DNA of 6,007 bases, taken from UBA2982 sp040081395 (GTDB lineage Bacteria; Gemmatimonadota; Gemmatimonadetes; Longimicrobiales; Gaopeijiaceae). The first letter of the stretch is position 1. Every line of letters starts with the position of its first letter. Positions 1-5,644 of the stretch are shown one piece after another. The stretch lies in the NCBI GenBank assembly GCA_040081395.1, contig JBEBGN010000183.1, positions 1-6,007 of the forward strand, in the 5' to 3' direction. Under the pieces are notes generated by a model. That model worked only from the letters and a program-made list of their open reading frames with translations, did no database searches and was not told the origin of the DNA. The translations under genes were made by a program, and so were the position numbers.

Positions 1-47
1 TGACGGAAGGATTTTACGGCCTGTTGGACTTCCGCGCGCCCACCCGA

Positions 48-73
48 CCGCTGCCCCTCCGATTCGGCAGCGG
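48..73 (-). repeat. Second inverted repeat, possible backup terminator
   Basis: Perfect 8-bp arms (CCGCTGCC at 48-55 and GGCAGCGG at 66-73) flank a 10-base loop. It follows the larger hairpin at 93-126 in the direction of transcription, so it may be a second stem of a tandem terminator. There is no U-tract right after it on the minus strand, so the function is an inference from position. Confidence 0.4.
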
Positions 74-92
74 GGACACCCCACAAACGGCC

Positions 93-126
93 GGGGGGCG
101 TCGGCCTTACCTCGCCGACGCCCCCC
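93..126 (-). terminator. Strong GC-rich hairpin after the porin gene, probable terminator
   Basis: There is a perfect 13-bp inverted repeat with arms at 93-105 and 114-126 and an 8-base loop, starting about 31 bases past the porin stop codon at 158-160. Read on the minus strand, the stem is followed by GGCCG and then only a short TTTG, so the classical U-tract is weak. Position and stem strength favour a transcription terminator for the amtB-glnK-porin operon. An mRNA-stabilising 3' end is the alternative. Confidence 0.6.
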
Positions 127-157
127 CAACCTTCCTGCTGAACTGCGGACTACTGCA

Positions 158-832
158 TCACGAACCCGAGATCGTGAAGACCTTGCCGACCGTGAAGATC
201 AGCGTGATCTCGCCGTCGACCTCGTCGCTCAGCATCGCGTCGTTCATGAGGCCCGCCACCGAAAAGTCCATGTCCCCGGCGGAGAAATTGTACCCGGCCG
301 TCGCGTACTGACCGCCGAGGTCCTTGTCGAAGGCGTCGCTCAACGCGTCGCCGAACCCGGTGTTGTACGCGACCGTGCCCACGGTGCCGAAAAAGCCGTT
401 CTGCGCGGCCGTGGCGGACAGGAAGAAGTACTTCGGGTCACCGGGCACGTCGTACGTGCCGAGCGCTCCGGCGATCGAGAACACGCCGAACGCGGCGCCG
501 AAGTTCCCCTCCAAGTACGTGTTATCGAAGTCGTCAGTGTAGAAGTACCCGGTACCGCCGAGCGTCAGGGTCGCGCTCTCTCCCAGCGGGAGCGCGTAGC
601 TCGCGAACAGATCCACTTCCGAGCCCGAGCCCACGTCCGCTGCCCAGGTACCGGCCGACAGGCCCCCCGAGGCGACCGTCAGCCCCGCGCTCGCCGACGA
701 AGTCTTCTGCAGGATGCCGCGGTAGTAGTACTGGCTCATGTACCCGACGTTGGCCGTCACGGTCGCCTGAGCCGCCACGCCGACCGGAAGGAGCACCGCG
801 CCGGCGAGAGCGAATGAAATCAGCTTCCTCAT
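158..832 (-). CDS. TorF/Gcw_chp-family putative outer-membrane porin
   Basis: This 224-residue protein probably forms a small beta-barrel in the outer membrane; its substrate is unknown. Residues 1-23 form a clear signal peptide (basic start, hydrophobic core, cleavage near AQA). The mature N-terminus, NVGYMSQYYYRGILQ (about 28-42), followed by SAGTWAADV and SEVDLFASYAL (about 59-81), matches the pattern of the TorF/Gcw_chp (TIGR02001-like) family: 'S-Y-x-x-RG-x-x-Q', then 'GTWAS-N/D-V', then 'E-(L/V)-DL-(Y/F)'. The rest alternates small, polar and aromatic residues as in amphipathic strands and ends near an aromatic (GKVF). The length suits the family. The ATG at 832 has AGAGGA nine bases upstream. 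It begins 44 bases after the PII stop with no visible promoter, so it is probably the last gene of the amtB operon, and a role in nitrogen-compound uptake is inferred from that context. Family assignment is fairly sure; transport role is not. Confidence 0.82.
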   Translation of the reverse strand: MRKLISFALAGAVLLPVGVAAQATVTANVGYMSQYYYRGILQKTSSASAGLTVASGGLSAGTWAADVGSGSEVDLFASYALPLGESATLTLGGTGYFYTDDFDNTYLEGNFGAAFGVFSIAGALGTYDVPGDPKYFFLSATAAQNGFFGTVGTVAYNTGFGDALSDAFDKDLGGQYATAGYNFSAGDMDFSVAGLMNDAMLSDEVDGEITLIFTVGKVFTISGS

Positions 833-876
833 GATTGTCTGTCCTCTTTTGATATCTGGTTGATGTGTTTGAACCG

Positions 877-1227
877 TCAGGCCACCGGAGTGACCGCGGC
901 TGAGTCCCGCTCAGCCGTCCGGATCCGGTGCACCGCCTCGACGGGGAGCACGAAGATCTTCCCGTCGCCCACCTCCCCCGTCCGCGCCGCATTCATCACC
1001 GCTTTGACGGTGACGTCGACGAACGGCTCGGATACCCCGATGTCGATCACGATCTTCTCGACCAGCTCCATCTTCACCGACATACCGCGGTACGTCTCCA
1101 CCTCTTCGGTCTCACCCCCGTGTCCCTGCACACGGGTCACCGTCAGCCCCCTGACCTCAGCCTGATACAGCGCCTTCAAGACGTCGCTGAGCTTCTCGGG
1201 GCGAATAATCGCCTTGATCAGCTTCAT
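877..1227 (-). CDS. glnK: PII nitrogen-regulatory protein (GlnB/GlnK family), divergent T-loop
   Basis: This is a 116-residue cytosolic trimeric signal protein that in this family senses ATP/ADP and 2-oxoglutarate and binds AmtB to block ammonium flow. It aligns without gaps to E. coli GlnB from residue 1. Conserved positions include R9, G27, G35, G37, Y46, R47, G48, K58, the TGxVGDGKIFV block (83-93, with G87 and K90), R101 and R103. R47 is the residue that enters the AmtB pore in the E. coli GlnK complex. The T-loop is unusual: Q39 is Glu, an acidic stretch ETEEVE fills 39-44, and position 51, the uridylylated Tyr in Proteobacteria, is Val. Start choice: the first ATG at 1233 has AGAGGA only one base away, whereas the ATG at 1227 has it seven bases away and gives the family N-terminus MKLIKAIIRPEKL. 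It lies 53 bases after amtB. The glnK name rests on the amtB linkage. Confidence 0.95.
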   Translation of the reverse strand: MKLIKAIIRPEKLSDVLKALYQAEVRGLTVTRVQGHGGETEEVETYRGMSVKMELVEKIVIDIGVSEPFVDVTVKAVMNAARTGEVGDGKIFVLPVEAVHRIRTAERDSAAVTPVA

Positions 1228-1234
1228 GGTCATG

Positions 1235-1240
1235 TCCTCT
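1235..1240 (-). promoter_or_regulatory. Ribosome-binding site deciding the PII start
   Basis: AGAGGA on the minus strand lies 7 bases before the ATG at 1227 but only 1 base before the in-frame ATG at 1233. This makes 1227 the probable start and yields an N-terminus that aligns exactly with PII proteins. Confidence 0.75.
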
Positions 1241-1280
1241 TGATTTGAGATTCGCGTGTAGCCAAGTAGCCCGAACGGGT

Positions 1281-2678
1281 CTACTTCTTCCCCGCAGTCC
1301 CGTTGAGCTCCTCGTCCAGGATCAGGATGGCGCCCTCACCTGTGGCGTATCCCTCTTCGCCGTGCGAAAGGACGTCCATGCCCTTCTGCTCGAGGTCTGC
1401 GGAAGGCCGCAGGCCACCAAAAGCGCCCACGATCTTCAGGATCACCACGGTCACGATCGCGCTGTAGATGAACACGGCGCCCACCGCGATGAGCTGGATC
1501 ACCACCTGACGCGGGTTGCCGTACAGCAGTCCGTCCTGGCCAGCGGGGTTGAGTGCCGTGGTCGCGAACACACCGGTCAACAGAGCGCCGGTGAATCCGC
1601 CCACGCCGTGCGCCGCGAACACGTCCAGAGAGTCGTCGAGGCGGGACTTCGCACGCCACCTGAGTATGAAGTAGCTCGGGAAGGTCGCGAGGGCACCGAT
1701 CGCGATCGCCGACATCGGCGACACGAACCCGGCTGCGGGCGTGATGGCCACCAGCCCGACCACGATCCCGGTTGCTGCGCCGACCGCGGTCATGTGCTTC
1801 GCAAACATCACGTCCAAGAGCGACCACACGACGAGCGTGGCCGCGGGGGCGAGCAACGTGTTCACCACGCCGAGCGCCGCGAGCCCTGTCGCGCCGAGCG
1901 CGCTGCCGCCATTGAAGCCCATCCATCCGAACCACAGGATGCCTGCTCCCAGCAGCACGAACGGAACGTTATGGGGCAACATGGCGCGCCGGTGGTAATC
2001 CACGCGGGGACCGAGCACGATCGCGGCCGCAAGCGCCGCCGCACCTGCATTCACGTGCACGACCGCGCCGCCGGCAAAGTCGAGCGCCGCCATCCCGAAG
2101 AGCCACCCGTTGGCGTTCCACACCCAGTGGGCGACGGGAGCGTACACCACCAGCCCCCAGATCGAGATGAAGGCTACATAGGACCCGAACTTCATCCGGC
2201 CGATGATGGCGCCGGAAATCAGGGCCGCCGTGATGATGGCGAAGGTGCCCTGGTACGCCATGAAGAGAATGTGCGGGATCGTGCCCGAGGCCTCGAGACC
2301 GACGCCATTCAACAACGCCATGGATGCGTCGCCGATGTACGGGCTGCTCCCTCCGAAGGCGATCGAGTACGCGATCACCGCCCACAGCACGCCGCTGAAC
2401 CCGAAAGCGATGAAGCTCATCATCATCGTGTTCAGCACGTTCTTCGACGGCACCAGACCGCCATAGAAGAACGCCAAGCCTGCCGTCATGAACAAAACGA
2501 GAGCGGTGGAGATCAGCATCCACGCCGTATCTCCACCGTTGATCGCTGCCGCCTCTTGCGCGCTCGCCAAACCGGGAGCCGCGAGGAGGAGGAGGCCCGG
2601 GAGCGCAAGACGAATCGCCCCGCTGAGCAGGGGGGTCAGCCCCTCTCCGGCCCTTCCCAGCCGTGTGGTGTACGCCAT
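1281..2678 (-). CDS. amtB: Ammonium transporter, Amt/MEP family
   Basis: This 465-residue inner-membrane protein should conduct ammonium as a trimer. An N-terminal hydrophobic stretch ending AAPGLASAQ (about 24-41) looks like a cleavable signal peptide, followed by about 11 membrane segments. Pore residues are present: the twin histidines H208 (in GGAVVHVNAG; E. coli H168) and H357 (in FAAHGVGG; H318), D200 (D160), F146 and F255 (F107 and F215). The outer Phe gate position F103 is Tyr142. The cytoplasmic tail GLRPSADLEQKGMDVLSHGE keeps the GLR...E..G.D...HGE..Y pattern used for coupling and PII contact, with Pro where Val is usual, then 21 extra residues. Start choice: an in-frame ATG at 2795 would put the sigma-54 promoter inside the gene, whereas the ATG at 2678 has AAAGGA six bases upstream. 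It is the first gene of an operon with the PII and porin genes. Confidence 0.96.
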   Translation of the reverse strand: MAYTTRLGRAGEGLTPLLSGAIRLALPGLLLLAAPGLASAQEAAAINGGDTAWMLISTALVLFMTAGLAFFYGGLVPSKNVLNTMMMSFIAFGFSGVLWAVIAYSIAFGGSSPYIGDASMALLNGVGLEASGTIPHILFMAYQGTFAIITAALISGAIIGRMKFGSYVAFISIWGLVVYAPVAHWVWNANGWLFGMAALDFAGGAVVHVNAGAAALAAAIVLGPRVDYHRRAMLPHNVPFVLLGAGILWFGWMGFNGGSALGATGLAALGVVNTLLAPAATLVVWSLLDVMFAKHMTAVGAATGIVVGLVAITPAAGFVSPMSAIAIGALATFPSYFILRWRAKSRLDDSLDVFAAHGVGGFTGALLTGVFATTALNPAGQDGLLYGNPRQVVIQLIAVGAVFIYSAIVTVVILKIVGAFGGLRPSADLEQKGMDVLSHGEEGYATGEGAILILDEELNGTAGKK

Positions 2679-2684
2679 TGCTTG

Positions 2685-2690
2685 TCCTTT
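2685..2690 (-). promoter_or_regulatory. Ribosome-binding site for amtB
   Basis: AAAGGA on the minus strand lies six bases before the ATG at 2678. It supports this start over the upstream in-frame ATG at 2795, which would add 39 residues unlike any Amt N-terminus. Confidence 0.7.
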
Positions 2691-2740
2691 GGATCGTTGA
2701 GTGCGCCGCGGTGCACCCGCGGCTACCGCAGAGTCGGGAA

Positions 2741-2757
2741 AGCAAGGCTCGTACCAA
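2741..2757 (-). promoter_or_regulatory. Sigma-54 promoter (-24/-12) of the amtB-glnK-porin operon
   Basis: The minus strand reads TTGGTACGAGCCTTGCT. Against the sigma-54 consensus TGGCACG-N4-TTGCW it differs at a single base (T for C), with the invariant GG (2755-2754) and GC (2743-2742) exactly ten bases apart. Transcription would start near 2730, leaving a leader of about 50 bases before the amtB ATG. The adjacent upstream gene encodes a sigma-54 activator, which is the expected partner. Confidence 0.85.
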
Positions 2758-2823
2758 TCTGAACAAGCCCTCTCCGGAAAGGCATTCGTCGGCATAACTG
2801 TATTTATAGCAATGAGTTACGGC

Positions 2824-2873
2824 GACGGCCCCAACGTCACGCGCAACGAGGGGAGTCCGACGAGATCGTCACG
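2824..2873 (-). promoter_or_regulatory. Candidate upstream activator region for the sigma-54 promoter
   Basis: Two copies of CGTGACG (minus strand) lie at 2873-2867 and 2841-2835, 32 bp apart, close to three helical turns. Each overlaps a GACG...CGTC dyad (GACGA-GA-TCGTC at 2859-2870; GACG-N7-CGTC at 2824-2838). They sit roughly 105-143 bp upstream of the predicted start, the usual distance for activator binding. The NifA site TGT-N10-ACA was not found. The role is inferred from position and repetition only. Confidence 0.35.
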
Positions 2874-2924
2874 GGGCCCCCCATCAGCTACAAAAACGTA
2901 GGAATCCGACTGGCCGGAAGGTCG

Positions 2925-4469
2925 TCAGGGGCGTCGCGAGCCGCGATACCGATCGGGATCGATCCCGTACTTCCGCAGCTTGTAGCCGACGATACGCGAG
3001 CTGGTCTGGAGGAGACGGGCCGCTTCGGCCTGGTTTCCCCGCGCCGTCTTGAGACTGTCCAGGATCAGGTCCCGCTCGTACGCGCCGACCATCGAGTCCA
3101 GCGACGCCTCTGGTAGGGTGTCCGATACCTGCGCTGTCTGGAGCGTGGGGGGAAGGTCATGCCCGTGGATCACGGCACCCTGACACACCAGAACCGCACG
3201 CTCGATGCAATTCTCCAATTCGCGCACGTTCCCCGGCCAGTGATAGGCCATGAGCATGTCGATCGCCGGGGTCGAGATGCGCCGGACACGCTTGCCCAGG
3301 ACCGACGCGTACTTCTCGACGAAGTGGTCGGCCAACAAGAGGATGTCGGGCTTACGATCACGGAGCGCGGGCATGAAGATGCTGAATACGTTCAGGCGGT
3401 AGTACAGGTCCTCCCTGAACTTGCCCTGCCTCATCGCGTTCTCGAGGTCACGGTTGGTGGCCGTGATGAGGCGCACGTCGACGGTGATCGACTCGACCCC
3501 ACCTAGACGCTCGAACTCCTTCTCCTGCAACGCTCTAAGGAGCTTCACCTGAGTCGAAGGTGAAAGCTCACCGACCTCGTCTAGAAAGAGCGACCCGCCG
3601 TCGGACAGCTCGAAGCGCCCCTTCTTCCGCTCGCGCGCGTCGGTGAAGGCGCCCGGCTCGTATCCAAACAGTTCGGACTCGATCAGGGTATCGGGCAAGG
3701 CCCCACAATTCACCTTCACGAACGGCCCCTCAGCGCGGGGGGAGTTGTAGTGAATCGCGTGGGCGACCATTTCTTTCCCCGTGCCCGACTCCCCCCGGAT
3801 CATCACCGTGGTGGGGCTCCCGGCCACCTGAGCAATGGCCTGGTAGACGTCCCGCATCTGGCGGCTGTTCCCGATGATGTTCCGGAAATCGTACCGCTCC
3901 TTCAGTTCCTGACGAAGCTGGTCGTTCTCGGTGAGGAGCCGCTTTCGCTCGGTCTCGACCAGGCCGTGAACCCGGACGGACTGTCCGATCATCGAGGCGA
4001 CCACGCCGAGGAACTCGACTTCGGGCTCGAACTCACGTTCATGGGCGAACGGGTAGGTCACGCCCAGGCTTCCCCGCGTCTTCCCGTCCACGGGGATGGG
4101 AATCGACACGAAGCTGAGCTCTTCATGTCCGCTCCCCTTCCAGACTTCGGTCCGATCCAGAAAGAGGGGCTCTTGGCTCACTCTCGGCACGATCACGGGA
4201 CGGCCGCTCTCCACGACGCGTCCGGTCACCCCCTCCCCGACCTTGTACTTGGCACGACGCTGTGCCTGCCAAGGGATGCCGGTGGCCGCTTCGATTCGCA
4301 GCTCACCCGACTGGTCATCCAGGAGGGTCACGGTCCCGGCTACGGTGCCGTGGTTTTCCTCGAGGAGCTCCAGCACCTGGATCAATGCGGTGCGGAAGTC
4401 GAGGGAGGAGGACAGCGTCTGCGAGATGTCCAGCAGGGTCGACAGCTTCCGGACGTTCGTAACGCTCAT
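2925..4469 (-). CDS. NifA-family sigma-54-dependent transcriptional activator (GAF, AAA+, Fis HTH)
   Basis: This 514-residue cytosolic enhancer-binding protein should hydrolyse ATP to open sigma-54 promoters. Domains: GAF sensor about 10-170, a linker with probable coiled coil 171-192, AAA+ about 195-430, Fis-type HTH about 460-505. Motifs seen: Walker A GESGTGKE (226-233), GAFTDA (273-278) in place of GAFTGA, Walker B SLFLDE (293-298), sensor I ATNRDL (337-342), arginine-finger region FREDLYYRLN (R352, R358) and sensor II WPGNVREL (411-418). The C-terminus SSRIVGYKLRKYGIDPDRYR strongly resembles NifA. There is no receiver domain, so it is not an NtrC-type response regulator. The four-cysteine motif of oxygen-sensitive NifA is absent. 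No nif genes are visible; the near-consensus sigma-54 promoter just downstream makes the amtB operon the likely target. The ATG at 4469 has only a weak ribosome-binding site, but the N-terminus fits the family. Confidence 0.93.
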   Translation of the reverse strand: MSVTNVRKLSTLLDISQTLSSSLDFRTALIQVLELLEENHGTVAGTVTLLDDQSGELRIEAATGIPWQAQRRAKYKVGEGVTGRVVESGRPVIVPRVSQEPLFLDRTEVWKGSGHEELSFVSIPIPVDGKTRGSLGVTYPFAHEREFEPEVEFLGVVASMIGQSVRVHGLVETERKRLLTENDQLRQELKERYDFRNIIGNSRQMRDVYQAIAQVAGSPTTVMIRGESGTGKEMVAHAIHYNSPRAEGPFVKVNCGALPDTLIESELFGYEPGAFTDARERKKGRFELSDGGSLFLDEVGELSPSTQVKLLRALQEKEFERLGGVESITVDVRLITATNRDLENAMRQGKFREDLYYRLNVFSIFMPALRDRKPDILLLADHFVEKYASVLGKRVRRISTPAIDMLMAYHWPGNVRELENCIERAVLVCQGAVIHGHDLPPTLQTAQVSDTLPEASLDSMVGAYERDLILDSLKTARGNQAEAARLLQTSSRIVGYKLRKYGIDPDRYRGSRRP

Positions 4470-4533
4470 GCCTGACCGTTCACTTTAGAAGAAACCGGCG
4501 GTCAAGATGACGATTTCGAACGATCTACGCCAC

Positions 4534-4555
4534 ATGCGTACAATTTTGTACGCAT
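4534..4555. promoter_or_regulatory. Perfect 22-bp palindromic operator-like site
   Basis: Arms ATGCGTACAA and TTGTACGCAT are perfect 10-bp inverted repeats around a TT centre, in an AT-rich island within GC-rich DNA. The site lies 64 bases upstream of the NifA-like start. It contains GTA-N8-TAC, the form recognised by CRP-family NtcA in cyanobacteria, though this may be coincidental. It is probably an operator for a dimeric regulator of the activator gene; the regulator is unknown. Confidence 0.55.
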
Positions 4556-4560
4556 CGTGG

Positions 4561-4583
4561 GGCCCGCGCGCCCGAGACGGGCC
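4561..4583 (-). repeat. GC-rich inverted repeat after the secreted-protein gene
   Basis: Arms GGCCCG (4561-4566) and CGGGCC (4578-4583) flank an 11-base loop, 30 bases past the stop of the secreted-protein gene. A competing stem, GCCCG-TCT-CGGGC, lies within it on the minus strand. No U-tract follows, so a terminator role is only possible. It does separate the right-hand gene pair from the activator gene. Confidence 0.35.
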
Positions 4584-4612
4584 GAAACCCTCGCTGTGCC
4601 CTACCCCGCCGT

Positions 4613-5641
4613 TTAGTTGGCGAGGGGCGCGACGTTGACCGTGACTTCCTGGTCCGCGTATAGAGACCCGTCGTCCGCTCGGCCTCGGAGCACGTAGGTC
4701 CCCGGCTCGTCGAAGGTCACCCGGACGACCCAGTGGTTGTCCTCGGGGACCTCCGGGGCTTCCCAGAAGGGGGCCCAGGGTGAGTTCTGCCAGGCCCGGG
4801 TATCCTCCCAGGGCTTGATCTGGATCGGCTCGAACTCGGCTTCGGCCTCACCCCGGTAGACGAACCAGGTGAAGTGCAGACCGAGCGCTTTGCTCACCGT
4901 GACCCGGTCTGGCTCCGTGAACGCCCGCTGCAGGGCTCGCATCTCGGCGCTGATGGTGTCCGAAGCAGGTGCGGCCGCGGCCTGCGCAGGGTCCGCGGCC
5001 GGGGTCGCTGCCTGGCGTGCGGCACGGGCTCGCTCCCGTCGCTGCGCCGTGGTGAGCGGGAGCCCATCATCGGTGACCCAAGCGGAAAGTGTGACCGGTT
5101 GGCCCACGCGCGCATTCACGGTGCGAGGCCCATCCAGCATGATCTGCGGGGGCACATTGGAGCGCGTCTCGGGGTCGCTGCGCCCAGCACCAAGCGCGCC
5201 CGTTTCCGATGCGATCACGATGTTGTCGATCAGGAGGTCCTGACGAAGGGATGCGTACGCCACCTTCGTCTCGCCCCGCGTTCGCAGCGTCCAGACCAGC
5301 TCCTGGTCACCGAAATCGGCCGGTACCTGGACTTTGAACGTGAACCGGTTGCGCCGCGGCAGGAAATGCGTCGGCTGACCCCGGTCCGCGGGGCCCGGGG
5401 AGAAGAAGTTGTCCTCCCCCACCGGCACGTCGAGCTCCTCCAGCCAGTTCCGGTTCAGGTAGCCGAAGATCAGGTTGTACGACCCATCCGGGTTCACCTC
5501 GAACCCTTCGTAGGCGGGGGAAACCGTCTGCCCCGTCGAGTAGGAAAGGGATTGTCCCTCCACCCCTTGGACGGAGACCCCGAGGACGAGAGCCAGCAAC
5601 CCGCCGAACCGACCGATTCCACCGACTCCCGCCCGGGTCAT
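4613..5641 (-). CDS. Secreted protein of unknown function with a C-terminal Ig-like region
   Basis: This 342-residue protein is not assigned a function. Residues 1-29 are a probable signal peptide (hydrophobic core LLALVLGVSVQG, cleavage near VEG/Q), so it should be exported. Residues 30-150 are a conserved-looking region with aromatic and Asn-rich motifs (YNLIFGYLNRNW, DNFFSPGPADRGQPTHF) and predicted strands. Residues 164-192 (PPQIMLDGPRTVNARVGQPV onward) and 303-337 (HWVVRVTFDEPGTYVLRGRA onward) look like the two halves of an Ig/PKD-like beta-sandwich, split by an Arg/Ala-rich low-complexity insert at about 198-240. The ATG at 5641 comes three bases after the upstream stop, with GGGAG six bases before it, so it is probably translated with the preceding monooxygenase-like gene and may act with it. 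I recall similar pairs in Gemmatimonadota and Acidobacteriota genomes, but could not check. Confidence 0.8.
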   Translation of the reverse strand: MTRAGVGGIGRFGGLLALVLGVSVQGVEGQSLSYSTGQTVSPAYEGFEVNPDGSYNLIFGYLNRNWLEELDVPVGEDNFFSPGPADRGQPTHFLPRRNRFTFKVQVPADFGDQELVWTLRTRGETKVAYASLRQDLLIDNIVIASETGALGAGRSDPETRSNVPPQIMLDGPRTVNARVGQPVTLSAWVTDDGLPLTTAQRRERARAARQAATPAADPAQAAAAPASDTISAEMRALQRAFTEPDRVTVSKALGLHFTWFVYRGEAEAEFEPIQIKPWEDTRAWQNSPWAPFWEAPEVPEDNHWVVRVTFDEPGTYVLRGRADDGSLYADQEVTVNVAPLAN

Positions 5642-5644
5642 GGC

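Larger units (their letters stand above)
1..157. other. Non-coding end of the window with tandem hairpins
   Basis: No credible gene is seen here. The stretch lies downstream of the porin stop codon and holds two perfect inverted repeats (93-126 and 48-73, listed separately) plus a small GGGG-ACA-CCCC repeat at 72-82. Open frames crossing the region on the plus strand run on antisense through the porin gene and have no recognisable product. Bases 1-47 show nothing further that can be named. Confidence 0.6.

Noticed and set aside
1245..2762. A 505-codon plus-strand open frame antisense to amtB
   Set aside because: It mirrors amtB almost exactly, has a His/Arg/Glu-rich translation with no fold or motif, and is the usual by-product of GC-rich codon bias opposite a real gene.
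2679..2795. Longer amtB start at ATG 2795
   Set aside because: It would place the sigma-54 promoter inside the coding region and add 39 residues unlike Amt proteins; the ATG at 2678 has a well-spaced ribosome-binding site and begins a signal-peptide-like N-terminus.
2888..2901. CTAC-N6-GTAG stem just after the activator gene as a terminator
   Set aside because: The stem is only 4 bp, with the T-run in the loop and not after the stem.
3750..4475. A 241-codon plus-strand open frame antisense to the activator gene
   Set aside because: The opposite strand encodes unmistakable GAF and AAA+ motifs; this frame has no recognisable product.
4500..4505. TTGACC as a sigma-70 -35 box for the activator gene
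   Set aside because: No acceptable -10 hexamer lies 16-18 bases downstream; TAAAGT is only 12 bases away.
4518..4532. Possible sigma-54 promoter upstream of the activator gene (TGGCGTAGATCGTTC, minus strand)
   Set aside because: It has GG but TC in place of the essential GC at -12, so it fails the core requirement.
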